A stretch of 64,000 nt of DNA, from assembly GCA_963762085.1 (NCBI GenBank), contig CAVXJD010000004.1:186001-250000 (forward strand), read 5' to 3'. Below are positions 44,384 to 53,297 of this stretch, in pieces. The notes beneath the pieces are model-generated. The model was not told where the DNA came from, ran no database searches, and saw only the letters and a program-made list of their open reading frames with translations. The stretch comes from DASQGA01 sp963762085. Lineage in GTDB: Bacteria > Actinomycetota > Thermoleophilia > Gaiellales > Gaiellaceae. Made by a program: the position numbers and the translations under genes. Within the stretch, counting starts at the first letter, position 1. Each line of letters begins with the position of its first letter.

Positions 44384-45556
44384 ATGAAAGACATTCTTGT
44401 CGTCTGCCCGCAGGAGCGGGACATCAGGAACATCGAAGCTGCCAAGCTCGAGCAGCGCTTCCGCGTGCGCTACGTGGGATCGGATCTCGATCAACTCGAG
44501 ACTTTCGACCCGGCGGCGTTCCTCGCCGAGTGCGCCGAGCTGCCCGCAGACGGCATCGTCGCAACGAAGGACCAATCCGCGCTCCTCGCAGCCCTTTTGG
44601 CGGAGGAGCGAGGGCTCGCCGGACCGAGCTCGGCTGCGCTGGTCGCCTGCCAGCACAAGCCGATCTCCCGCGCGATTCAGGAGCGAGCGGCGCCGGAGTC
44701 GACTCCTCGATTCGCCATCCTCGACGGGAGGGTGCCGTTTCCCCTGCCGGTGTTCGTCAAGCCCGTTGTGGGGCGGCTTTCGCAGAACGCCTACCGGATC
44801 GACGAGCCGGACGACCTCCTCCAGCTGCACGAGGCCGACCGCTACACGAACCGGTACGCGGAGATCGCTGCGCTCGCTGGTGCACCGAGGGAGTCGGCAC
44901 ACGGCTTCCTGGTCGAAGAGCTCCTGACCGGAGCGGAGGTGACGCTCGAGGGCTACGTTCACAAGGGCCAGGTCGTCACGATCGGCATCACCGACTCGGT
45001 CAAGTACCCGGGCACGCTCTCGTTCGAGCGCTTCGAGTATCCGAGCATCCTTTCGCCCGAGCGCCAGTCCGAGCTGGCCGACATCGCCGAGCGAGTGCTG
45101 CCGGCGCTCGGGTTCGACACGGGTTTCTTCAACGTGGAGTTCTTCGTGCAGGACTCGGGGCCCGCGCAGATCATCGAGGTGAACGGGCGCATCGCCTCCC
45201 AGTTCGCCCCCCTGGTGGCGGGCCTCCATGGGCGCTCGACGTACGACGCGCTCTTCGAGCTTGCGGCCGGCGAGGATCCACGCTGGCAGACGGGCATCCC
45301 CGAGGGGGTCGGCGTCAGCTGGTGCCTGCGAGTCTTCGCGGACGCCTTCGTCGAGGGCGTCCCTGATCCGGAGGAGGATGTGGAGCTCCTCGTTCGCCCG
45401 GGGCTTTTCCTCTCGGAGCAGGGTGTCAACGATGCCCAGAGCTATCGCCTGGCGATTCTCCACGGCTTCGGGGAGACTCGCGAGGAAGCCGTGGAGCGCT
45501 GCCGGCGTCGTGCTGCGGCGCTTACCTTCCGGCTGGCGCCGGTGCCTGTTCGCTGA
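44384..45556 (+). CDS. ATP-grasp superfamily ligase
   Basis: The 390-residue protein has an N-terminal Rossmann-like domain (MKDILVVCPQERDIRNIEAA) and an ATP-grasp fold: FVKPVVGRLSQNAY with the ATP-binding Lys, GFLVEELLTGAEVTLEGYV, and the metal site FFNVEFFV followed by IIEVNGRIASQ. Similar proteins are amino-acid or dipeptide ligases and carboxylases of the biotin-carboxylase branch. It diverges from the methyltransferase/lyase array across 84 bases, so shared regulation is likely. Its end overlaps the convergent MFS gene by 35 bases. Confidence 0.82.
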   Translation: MKDILVVCPQERDIRNIEAAKLEQRFRVRYVGSDLDQLETFDPAAFLAECAELPADGIVATKDQSALLAALLAEERGLAGPSSAALVACQHKPISRAIQERAAPESTPRFAILDGRVPFPLPVFVKPVVGRLSQNAYRIDEPDDLLQLHEADRYTNRYAEIAALAGAPRESAHGFLVEELLTGAEVTLEGYVHKGQVVTIGITDSVKYPGTLSFERFEYPSILSPERQSELADIAERVLPALGFDTGFFNVEFFVQDSGPAQIIEVNGRIASQFAPLVAGLHGRSTYDALFELAAGEDPRWQTGIPEGVGVSWCLRVFADAFVEGVPDPEEDVELLVRPGLFLSEQGVNDAQSYRLAILHGFGETREEAVERCRRRAAALTFRLAPVPVR

Positions 45557-46988
45557 GCCCGTCGCGCGCCTCCTGATCCGAGATCCAGAGTCCCGCGACG
45601 GCTGCGCCCGCGAACGCGAGCACGGCCGCGAGCAGGATGCCGGTGTGGAACGCGTCAATGGACGCGTCGCGAAGCGCTTCGTCGGCCTGACCCCGGGCCA
45701 GGGGCACCGCGCCGGCATCTCCCACCTGGTGCTCGAAGACGAGGGAGATGACCGCCCCGATGACCGCCACGGTGATGAGGCTCCCGAGCCGTGAGACGGT
45801 CGAGTTGATGCCGGAGGCGATCCCCGCGGCCTCCTCCGGAGCAGACTTGAGCGCCGTCGCCGTGATGGGCGCGACCAGCATCGAGAGCCCGAGCGCGAAC
45901 AGGAGCAGCGAAGGCACGCCGGCGTACCAGAAGTCGTTTTTGGTCCGGACGAGCAGCAGGAGGAGGAGGGAGCAGCCGATCAGCGCCGGCCCGGCGGTTA
46001 GGAGGAGGCGCGGCCCTTGCCGGTCGGCTAGCGCGCCGAAGCGCGAGGCGAGCACGATCATGATCACGCTGGCCGGAATCCCGAGGAGCGACGCTTCGAA
46101 GGGGCTGAAACCCAGAAACTGCAGGTAGAGCTGGACGTAGACGAGCTGTCCGTAGAGGGCGCCGTAGACGAAAAACGTCTCCAGGTTTGCCGCTGCGAAG
46201 TTCCGCCGGCGGAAGAGCTTGAAGTCCAGCATCGGCTCCGCGACCAAGCGCTCCACCCAGACGAAGGCGACCAGGGCCGCCACCGCGACCACACCCGCCC
46301 ACCAGACGTTGCCGAATCCCTTGTCCGCGCCCTCGACCAGAGCGTAGGTGAGCGCGCCGAACCCGACCGCGGAGAGCGTGGCGCCCGGTAGGTCCAGCCG
46401 CCCTTCCCGCCGCATGCTTCGTTCGTCGCACCGGCCAGCAACCGCCGCCGCGAGCGTCAGTGCCGCCACAGGGAGGTTCAGGAAGAAGATCCAGCGCCAC
46501 GACACCCATTCAACGAGCGCACCGCCGGCCGGCGGGCCGAGCAGCACGGCGACGCTCGTGAAGGAGGTCCAGAGGCCGATCGCCCGGCCGGCGTTCTCGG
46601 CGTAGACGGCGCGCAGGAGGGCCAAGGAGTTCGTGGTCAGGAAAGCGCCCGCCACACCCTGGAGGACGCGAGCGATGATCAGGGTCGCTCCGTTAGGCGC
46701 CGCGCCGGCGAGCACCGAGGCGGCCGCAAAGCCGATCACACCCCAGAAGAAGACCCGCCGGCGTCCGAAGCGGTCGCCCAGTGCGCCACCGACGAGGTAG
46801 AGCGCAGCGAGGGCGAGCGAGTAGGAGAGGAAGATCCACTGTTCTCCGGTCAGGCCGAGATCGAGATCCCGTTCGATCGTGGGCATCGCGACGATGACGA
46901 CGCTCGCATCGATGAACGCGAGCGAGGACCCGAGGACCGTCGCGGCGAGGGTCAGGCGCCGCCGCGTTTCGAGGCTTAGCGTGGCCAT
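45522..46988 (-). CDS. DHA2 family MFS drug-efflux transporter (EmrB/QacA)
   Basis: The 488-residue protein has 14 predicted membrane helices. Motif A is YLVGGALGDRFGRRRVFFWG and the DHA2 signature LGPPAGGALVEWVSWRWIFFLNLPV is present. It is a proton-driven exporter of unknown substrate. Its 3' end overlaps the ATP-grasp gene tail-to-tail by 35 bases, an unusual amount that could mutually limit expression. Confidence 0.92.
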   Translation of the reverse strand: MATLSLETRRRLTLAATVLGSSLAFIDASVVIVAMPTIERDLDLGLTGEQWIFLSYSLALAALYLVGGALGDRFGRRRVFFWGVIGFAAASVLAGAAPNGATLIIARVLQGVAGAFLTTNSLALLRAVYAENAGRAIGLWTSFTSVAVLLGPPAGGALVEWVSWRWIFFLNLPVAALTLAAAVAGRCDERSMRREGRLDLPGATLSAVGFGALTYALVEGADKGFGNVWWAGVVAVAALVAFVWVERLVAEPMLDFKLFRRRNFAAANLETFFVYGALYGQLVYVQLYLQFLGFSPFEASLLGIPASVIMIVLASRFGALADRQGPRLLLTAGPALIGCSLLLLLLVRTKNDFWYAGVPSLLLFALGLSMLVAPITATALKSAPEEAAGIASGINSTVSRLGSLITVAVIGAVISLVFEHQVGDAGAVPLARGQADEALRDASIDAFHTGILLAAVLAFAGAAVAGLWISDQEARDGLSEQAPAPAGR

Positions 46989-47010
46989 GAGCCGAGCATA
47001 GTGTGGTGCG

Positions 47011-47430
47011 ATGCGACGAGGAATGATTCCCGGCATCACCGCCGCCGCTGTCTGGGCCGCCGCCGAGCCGCTCGTCGGCAGGGCGCTCGGCGTTCCCTGG
47101 TATTCGGATGCGAGGCTCGTCGGCCGGACACTCACGAAGGGGCGCCTCTGGCGACCGCTCGGAATCGCTGTTCACCTCGGGAACGGCAGTATGTTCGGAG
47201 CCGTCTTCGCCGGGCTGGGGGGCCGCGGCTGGAAGCAAGGGGTGCTCGCCGCCGAGACCGAGAGCGTGCTCCTCTGGCCCGGCATGGCCGCTATCGACCG
47301 GATCCATGCCGACCGGCGGAGCGGTGAATGGCCACCCCTGTTCTTCAACGGCCGTGTGTTCGCCTACGAGGTGGTCGTGCACGCCATGTTCGGCGCCGTG
47401 TTGGGCGCGCTTTTGTCCGACGCCGACTGA
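47011..47430 (+). CDS. Hypothetical membrane-associated protein
   Basis: The 139-residue protein has hydrophobic segments around residues 5-20, 55-75 and 118-135, with a conserved-looking RSGEWPPLFFNGRVFAYEVVVH. I do not recognise the family. TAGTGT lies six bases before the ATG, another leaderless arrangement. It diverges from the DHA2 transporter, with 22 bases between start codons. Confidence 0.6.
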   Translation: MRRGMIPGITAAAVWAAAEPLVGRALGVPWYSDARLVGRTLTKGRLWRPLGIAVHLGNGSMFGAVFAGLGGRGWKQGVLAAETESVLLWPGMAAIDRIHADRRSGEWPPLFFNGRVFAYEVVVHAMFGAVLGALLSDAD

Positions 47431-47476
47431 AGCCAGTGAGAAGACGGGCGCGAACTGACCGCGTACGATGGTCGGA

Positions 47477-48475
47477 GTGCAGGACTCGTCACTCACCGTC
47501 AAGCCCGACGCCGGGCAGCTCGAGCAGCAGCTCGAGCAACACCGCGCCGAGCTGACCGCCTACTGCTACCGGATGCTCGGCTCGCCGTTCGAGGCCGAGG
47601 ACGCGGTGCAGGACACCTTCGTCCGCGCCTGGCGGAGCTTCGACCGCTTCGAGGGCCGGGCTGCGCTGCGCTCGTGGCTCTACAGCATCGCGACGAACGT
47701 CTGCTTCGACCTGCTGAATGGGAGAGAGCGCCGCGCCCGTCCGATGGATCTCGGGCCCGCCTGGAACCCGGACGGCCCGATCGGGCGCACGCTCCCGGAG
47801 GTGACGTGGATCGAGCCGGTGCCGGACGGCCTCGTCGTGCCGGCGGATGGCGACCCGGCAGAAGTGGCCGTCTCGCGCGAGACGATCCGCCTCGCCTTCG
47901 TTGCTGCCCTGCAGCACCTTCCGCCTCGCCAGCGCGCCGTCCTGATCCTGTGTGAGGTCCTGCGCTGGAAGGCGGCGGAGGTCGCTGAGCTACTCGACAC
48001 GAGCGTCGCGTCCGTGAACAGCGCGCTCCAGCGTGCACGGGCCACGCTCGAGGCGAGCGAGGTCAGCTCAGCCGATCCAGCCCCGGCGATGGACGAAGCC
48101 CAGCGGGAACTCCTCGGGCGCTACGTCGAGGCCTTCGAGCGGTACGACATGGAGGCGCTCACGTCGCTGATCCAGGAGGACGCGACGCAGTCGATGCCTC
48201 CGTACGAGCTGTGGCTGAGTGGCCGCGAGAACATTCTCCGCTGGTGGGTGGGGCCCGGCGCCGGTTGTCGCGGCTCGCGCGTCATCCCGACCGTGGCCGC
48301 GAACGGGTCGCCCGCGTTCGGGCAGTACAAGCCGAGCGCCTCTGGGAGCGGCTACGACCCGTGGGCGCTCCAGGTGCTCGAGATCGCCGACGGCCGGATC
48401 GTGGAATTCACCTTCTTCCTCGACACGGAGCGCGTCTTCCCGCTCTTCGGCCTGCCGGCTCGGCTCGAGTCCTAG
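47477..48475 (+). CDS. ECF sigma factor with C-terminal SnoaL-like domain
   Basis: The roughly 332-residue protein has sigma region 2 (YCYRMLGSPFEAEDAVQDTF and ALRSWLYSIATNVCFDLL), region 4 (ALQHLPPRQRAVLILCEVL and SVASVNSALQRARATL) and a C-terminal NTF2/SnoaL-like domain (about 210-332). This architecture belongs to the large actinobacterial SigG/SigJ-like ECF groups, where the extra domain replaces an anti-sigma factor. The GTG at 47477 follows a TACGAT box by seven bases; an ATG at 47468 is inside that box. Confidence 0.88.
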   Translation: MQDSSLTVKPDAGQLEQQLEQHRAELTAYCYRMLGSPFEAEDAVQDTFVRAWRSFDRFEGRAALRSWLYSIATNVCFDLLNGRERRARPMDLGPAWNPDGPIGRTLPEVTWIEPVPDGLVVPADGDPAEVAVSRETIRLAFVAALQHLPPRQRAVLILCEVLRWKAAEVAELLDTSVASVNSALQRARATLEASEVSSADPAPAMDEAQRELLGRYVEAFERYDMEALTSLIQEDATQSMPPYELWLSGRENILRWWVGPGAGCRGSRVIPTVAANGSPAFGQYKPSASGSGYDPWALQVLEIADGRIVEFTFFLDTERVFPLFGLPARLES

Positions 48476-48481
48476 CGTCTG

Positions 48482-48518
48482 CCCGGGCGGCGGAGCTCCT
48501 CCCGTTCCGCCGCCCGGG
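48482..48518. terminator. 13-bp perfect hairpin, bidirectional terminator
   Basis: CCCGGGCGGCGGA and TCCGCCGCCCGGG pair over 13 bases around an 11-base loop, between the convergent sigma-factor and MMPL genes. T content after the stem is low, but its position and strength fit termination on both strands. Confidence 0.6.
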
Positions 48519-48526
48519 ACGTTCCG

Positions 48527-50851
48527 TCAGTGCCCGGCGACCGGCTCGCTGGCGTGCTCGGCGTCGATCGAGATCGGGCTCTCACGCTCGTATGGCGGCT
48601 CGATGGTGACGTTCGGGAGCAAGCGGTCGAGCCAGCCCGGGATGTACCAGGTCTTCTCGCCCAGCAGGGTGAAGAACGCGGGCACGAGCGTCATCCGGAC
48701 GATCAGCGCGTCTGTGAGGATCGCGACCGCGAGCAGCAGCCCGAATTCCTTCGGGATGCGGTCAGTGCTCAAGATGAACGCCGCGAAGACCGTGCCCATG
48801 ATCAGCGCCGCGGCCACGACTACCCGGCCGATCGCCGAGATGCCGTGCTCGACCGCCGCCCGCGTTTTCAGGCCGTGGACGTGCTCCTCCCGGATGCGGC
48901 TTCCGATGAAGACCATGTAGTCCATCGAGAGTCCGAAGAGGATGGCGAAGGCGATCGGTGGGACGAACGTCTCGATCGGGCCCGTCTGATCCAAGCCCGT
49001 GAAGCCGAGCAGGTGGCCCTCCTGCACCACGAGCGTCAGCACGCCGAAGCCGACGAAGGCGGACATCAGCGTCGTGATCGCAGCGGTCAGCGAGACCACG
49101 ATCGACCTGAACGCCATCGCCAGCACGACGAAGGTGACGCCGATGATGAAGAGCAGGAAGAGTGGTGCTCGGTCGAAGATCCGGTCGGCGATGTCCTTGA
49201 AGGCCGCCGTCTGGCCCGAGACGTAGGCGACCGCATCGCCGTCCGCCGTCGCCGCCGGCACGACGTCGCCCCGTAACCGGTCGACGAGCTTGTCGGTCGC
49301 TTCGTCCTGCGGAGCCGACTTGGGGGTCACGAAGACGATCGCGACTGTCTCCTCGTCGTTGAGTTGCGGCTCGCCCACCGATGCGACGCCCTGGAGCTTC
49401 TGCGCGCCGTCGTGAATCTTTTGCGGCGCCTGCGGGTCGCCGTTCACATCCACGACGATCGGGAGGGGTCCGTTGAAGCCGGCCCCGAATCCCTCGGCCA
49501 GCAGGTCGTAGGCGCGGCGGCTGGTCTGCTCCAGGGGCTGGGTGCCCTGGTCGGCGGCACCGAGGCGCACCAGCGTCGACGTTGCCCCCAGGGCCAGGAC
49601 GACCAGCAGGACGATCGGAAACACGACCTTGGCGTTCGCGGCGACGAACCGACCCCAGCGAGCGACCACGCTCTTCTCGCGGGCCGCTTCCGAGTCGTCC
49701 AACCGGGGGAGGAACGGCATCTTCAGCCGGTCGATCTTGTGCCCGAGCAGTGCCAGCACAGCTAGCAGGAGGGAGTTCGCGATCAGCACAGTGGTCAGCA
49801 CTCCGAGGGAGGCGCCGATGCCGAGCTTGGTGACGAAGTCGAGGCCGAAGAAAGCCAGGCCGCTGACCGAGATGGCGACGGTCAGGCCCGCGAAGAGCAC
49901 GGCGCGCCCGGCGGACGCGCCGGCCGCCGCCGCGGCGTCCTGCGGTGAGAGCCCGTCGTGCAGGAGCTGTCTGAAGCGCGTGACGATGAACAGCGAGTAG
50001 TCGATGCCGACGCCCAGGCCGATCATCGAGACCAGGATCGGCGTGATCGTGTTGATGCTCAGGAAGCCGGCGAGGATGAAGAGGAGCAGGAACGCCGTTG
50101 CCAGTGCCACGATCGCCAGCGCGATCGGGATGATCATCGCCACGAGCGTGCGGAACACGAGCAGCAGCACGATGATCGCGGCGAGCAGGCCGAGCGCCTC
50201 GGACGTCCCCTGCTCGAGGGGCGGGAACTCGGCCTCACCGTTGTATTCCACTGTCACGCCGGCCGGCTCGACCGTCTCCCGGACAGCATCCTGCACAGCG
50301 ACGACTGCTTCGCGGTCTTCCTCCTCGATCGTCTCGCTGAACTGCGCCTCGGTGTAGGCGATGCGGCCGTCGTCGGAGACGGTGTCCTCGCTGAACGGGT
50401 CTCCCACGCTTTCCAGGCCGGTCTTGTCGCCCGTCGGCTTGAACTCCTTCGACTTGAGGCGCGTGACGGCCTTCTCGATCGCTGCGCGTCGCACCGGCGT
50501 GTCGAGCCGTTCGCCTTCCGGAGCCGCGAAGACAACGTTCAGCACGCCGCCCTGCTCGGACGCGAACTCGGCCTCGATCAGGTCGACCGCCTTCTGCGTA
50601 TCCGACCCCGGAATCTCGAACTCGTCCTTGAGCGAACCGCCGACTGTCGCAACCAGGACAACAAGAAGGGCGAAGATGCCGAGCCAGCCCAGGACAACGC
50701 GCCACGGGTGTGTGGCGCAGGCTTGCGTCCAGCGCGCCAGCCCGCCCGTGGAGAGACGCTCATGGGCTGCGCGCCGATCCGACGTGGGCCGGTTCCCGGA
50801 GGGCGCATCTCCGCGATCGGGATTCGTGCCAGTTCCTTCGTGCTCCGTCAT
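48527..50851 (-). CDS. MMPL family RND-type transporter
   Basis: The 774-residue protein shows the MmpL layout: an N-terminal helix (VVLGWLGIFALLVVLVATVGG), a large extracytoplasmic loop, a five-helix block with VSMIGLGVGIDYSLFIVTRFR carrying the proton-relay Asp-Tyr pair, a second large loop and a second helix block (FAILFGLSMDYMVFIGSRIREE). MmpL proteins export lipids or drugs. The start ATG is at 50851. A STAS protein lies upstream on the same strand, and an ECF sigma gene converges with it. Confidence 0.93.
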   Translation of the reverse strand: MTEHEGTGTNPDRGDAPSGNRPTSDRRAAHERLSTGGLARWTQACATHPWRVVLGWLGIFALLVVLVATVGGSLKDEFEIPGSDTQKAVDLIEAEFASEQGGVLNVVFAAPEGERLDTPVRRAAIEKAVTRLKSKEFKPTGDKTGLESVGDPFSEDTVSDDGRIAYTEAQFSETIEEEDREAVVAVQDAVRETVEPAGVTVEYNGEAEFPPLEQGTSEALGLLAAIIVLLLVFRTLVAMIIPIALAIVALATAFLLLFILAGFLSINTITPILVSMIGLGVGIDYSLFIVTRFRQLLHDGLSPQDAAAAAGASAGRAVLFAGLTVAISVSGLAFFGLDFVTKLGIGASLGVLTTVLIANSLLLAVLALLGHKIDRLKMPFLPRLDDSEAAREKSVVARWGRFVAANAKVVFPIVLLVVLALGATSTLVRLGAADQGTQPLEQTSRRAYDLLAEGFGAGFNGPLPIVVDVNGDPQAPQKIHDGAQKLQGVASVGEPQLNDEETVAIVFVTPKSAPQDEATDKLVDRLRGDVVPAATADGDAVAYVSGQTAAFKDIADRIFDRAPLFLLFIIGVTFVVLAMAFRSIVVSLTAAITTLMSAFVGFGVLTLVVQEGHLLGFTGLDQTGPIETFVPPIAFAILFGLSMDYMVFIGSRIREEHVHGLKTRAAVEHGISAIGRVVVAAALIMGTVFAAFILSTDRIPKEFGLLLAVAILTDALIVRMTLVPAFFTLLGEKTWYIPGWLDRLLPNVTIEPPYERESPISIDAEHASEPVAGH

Positions 50852-50972
50852 GGGTCCCCTTAGGTCGCTTTCACCACAGACCGCTTGCAGTACAAGAACT
50901 CATCGGTCAGCCGTTCGATTCCCGGCCGCCACACTACTTGGCTCCCGGACTCCACCTGAATACCAACGGGAT

Positions 50973-51263
50973 TCACTCCGGCACGACCTCGCGAAGCCCC
51001 ATGAAGCCGAGCAGATCGACGAGCTCGGTCGACGCATGACGAAGCCGGACCTGGCAGCCGTAGCGCTGGGCGGCGAGCTGCAGCCGCGCGAGTGCATCGA
51101 CGGTCACCGCGTCGGCTTCGACTCTCGCGACGTCGCAGAGAGCGACGTCGGGGAGGTGGCTGTCGAGTAACCTGCAGACCCGCTCGCAAAGCCCAGGCAG
51201 GTCGGCGCGGGCGATCGGGCCCCTGACGGCGAACGAGATCGTCTGCGACGCGGAGGTGGCCAT
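50973..51263 (-). CDS. STAS-domain protein
   Basis: The 96-residue protein has a STAS fold pattern (anti-sigma-factor-antagonist type): a strand TISFAVRGPIARADLPGLCE, and ALCDVARVEADAVTVDALARLQLAAQR where the phosphorylatable Ser/Thr of SpoIIAA would lie (a Thr is present). RLRHASTELVDLLGFMGL matches the C-terminal helix. It may regulate a nearby exporter or sigma factor, but no partner kinase is visible. The 121 bases between it and MMPL contain no gene. Confidence 0.75.
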   Translation of the reverse strand: MATSASQTISFAVRGPIARADLPGLCERVCRLLDSHLPDVALCDVARVEADAVTVDALARLQLAAQRYGCQVRLRHASTELVDLLGFMGLREVVPE

Positions 51264-51377
51264 CCAGAGACAGACCGTCGAAAGGGCAAAAACTCATCGG
51301 CTTGCAAACGATGAATTCGGGTGCGCGGTTCGGTCTAAACCCCGAAACCGATCACGAACGCACCGAAAGGACAGCCG

Positions 51378-52841
51378 ATGACCATCACCGACAACCGCAC
51401 CCGCTGGCTCGCGCTGATCGTCCTCTGCCTCGGCGATCTGATGATCGTCCTTGACACGACGATCGTCAACGTCGCGCTGCCATCGATCCGGGCCGACCTT
51501 GGCTTCTCCGAGACGTCGCTCGCCTGGGTCGTGAACGCGTACATCCTCACCTTCGGCGGCTTTCTCTTGCTCGGCGGCCGTCTGGGAGATCTCTTTGGCC
51601 ATCGGCGGCTTTTCCTGGCCGGAATCGGGCTCTTCACCGTCGCCTCCCTCGGCTGCGGCCTGGCGGGCTCGCAGGCGTTCCTGATCGGAGCGCGGGCCGT
51701 CCAGGGCCTCGGCGGGGCTGTCGTGGCGGTGGTCGCCCTCTCGCTGATCATGACCTTGTTCACCGAGCCCGCCGAGCGGGCGAAGGCGATGGGCGTGATC
51801 GGATTCGTCGCGGCCGGCGGGGGAAGCATCGGCGTGCTGCTCGGCGGCGTTCTCACGGACGTGCTCGATTGGCACTGGATTTTCCTCGTCAACCTGCCGG
51901 TCGGCGCAGTGGTGTTCGCGCTCTGCCTGAGGCTGCTCCCGGGCGGCGGCGGCCAGGCGGCGGGCGGGCGCCTCGACGTCGCCGGCGCCGTGACGGTGAC
52001 GACGTCCCTGATGCTCGCGGTCTACGCGATCGTGAACGGCAACCAGGAAGGCTGGACCTCCGTTCAGACGCTCGGGCTGCTCGCGACGGCGGCAGTGTTG
52101 CTGGCGCTGTTCATCGCTATCGAGGCTCGGACTCGCTCGCCGCTGGTGCCACTCGGGCTGTTCCGACTCCGCAATGTCGCGACGGCCAACGTGGTCGGCG
52201 TCCTCTGGGCGGCGGCCATGTTCGCCTGGTTTTTCCTCTCCGCCCTCTACCTCCAGCTGGTGCTCGGGTACAGCCCATTGCAGGTCGGTCTCGCCTTCCT
52301 GCCCGCCAACCTGATCATGGCGGCGTTCTCGCTTGGGCTTTCCGCGAAGCTGGTCATGCGGTTCGGCTTCAGGGCGACGTTAGCGACGGGCCTCTCACTG
52401 TCCGCCGTCGGACTCGTGCTCTTCGCGCGGGCCCCGGTCGACGGGAGCTTCGTCGTCGACGTTCTTCCGAGCATGATCTTGCTTGGCTTCGGCGCCGGAG
52501 TGGCTTTCAACCCGATGCTCCTGGCCGCCATGAGCGACGTCGAGCCGAACCAAGCCGGGCTCGCGTCCGGGGTCGTGAACACCGCGTTCATGATGGGCGG
52601 GGCGCTCGGCCTGGCGGTCCTCGCCAGCCTCGCCGCTTCGCGCTCGGACACGCTGCTCGCTTCCGGCGACAGCGCGCTCGTCGCGCTGGTCGGCGGCTAC
52701 CACGCAGCGTTCCTCGTAGCCTCCCTCTTCGCGTTGGGGGGTGCGGTGTTGAGCGCAGTGCTCCTCCGTACGAGGGCTTCGGTGCCGGGGCACGAAAGTG
52801 AGGAAGGAATCGGCGTCCCGAAGCCCGCCGAGGCATGCTAG
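51378..52841 (+). CDS. DHA2 family MFS drug-efflux transporter
   Basis: The 487-residue, 14-helix protein has MIVLDTTIVNVALPSIRADL in helix 1, motif A LLGGRLGDLFGHRRLFLAG and motif C-like VLLGGVLTDVLDWHWIFLVN. It is a homologue of QacA/EmrB multidrug exporters. The ATG has an AAAGGACAG site. It diverges from the STAS gene across 114 bases containing an inverted repeat (TCATCG-N9-CGATGA at 51294-51314), a candidate operator. Confidence 0.92.
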   Translation: MTITDNRTRWLALIVLCLGDLMIVLDTTIVNVALPSIRADLGFSETSLAWVVNAYILTFGGFLLLGGRLGDLFGHRRLFLAGIGLFTVASLGCGLAGSQAFLIGARAVQGLGGAVVAVVALSLIMTLFTEPAERAKAMGVIGFVAAGGGSIGVLLGGVLTDVLDWHWIFLVNLPVGAVVFALCLRLLPGGGGQAAGGRLDVAGAVTVTTSLMLAVYAIVNGNQEGWTSVQTLGLLATAAVLLALFIAIEARTRSPLVPLGLFRLRNVATANVVGVLWAAAMFAWFFLSALYLQLVLGYSPLQVGLAFLPANLIMAAFSLGLSAKLVMRFGFRATLATGLSLSAVGLVLFARAPVDGSFVVDVLPSMILLGFGAGVAFNPMLLAAMSDVEPNQAGLASGVVNTAFMMGGALGLAVLASLAASRSDTLLASGDSALVALVGGYHAAFLVASLFALGGAVLSAVLLRTRASVPGHESEEGIGVPKPAEAC

Positions 52842-52845
52842 AGCC

Positions 52846-53190
52846 ATGCTCCATGTCATCCGCCGAGAGGATCTCCAGCCGAGCCCCAACCGGACCGTTG
52901 AGTTTCAGGGCGAGAAGTACGGCGCCGGGATCTCGTTCCTGCTCGTGGACAACGAGCCCGGTCAGGGCCCCAGGTTGCACCAGCATCCTTACCCGGAGAC
53001 GTGGGTCGTTCGGGCCGGTCGCGCACAAGTCACAGCCGGAGAGGACGAGATCGAGGCCGGGCCCGGTGACGTCGTGGTCGTCGAGGCGGATACTCCGCAC
53101 GCCTTCCGCAACCTCGGCCCGGGGCGCCTCGAAATCGTCTGCATCCATGCCGCAGGCCGCATGGTCACGGACTGGTTGGACGGGGACTAG
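52846..53190 (+). CDS. Small single-domain cupin protein
   Basis: The 114-residue protein is one cupin barrel: PRLHQHPYPETWVVRAGRAQVTAG carries the His/Glu metal ligands of motif 1 and PHAFRNLGPGRLEIVCIHA motif 2. It lies four bases after the MFS gene and may be co-transcribed. The substrate is unknown. Confidence 0.85.
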   Translation: MLHVIRREDLQPSPNRTVEFQGEKYGAGISFLLVDNEPGQGPRLHQHPYPETWVVRAGRAQVTAGEDEIEAGPGDVVVVEADTPHAFRNLGPGRLEIVCIHAAGRMVTDWLDGD

Positions 53191-53297
53191 ACCCGGCAGG
53201 TCGAGCGTGCTCGAGAGCCGGAAACTGGCATTTCGTCCCGCCTGGACCGCTCTTCCGGCGAGGCCTTAAAAGCTCCCGCGGGGCGACGATATACCTG

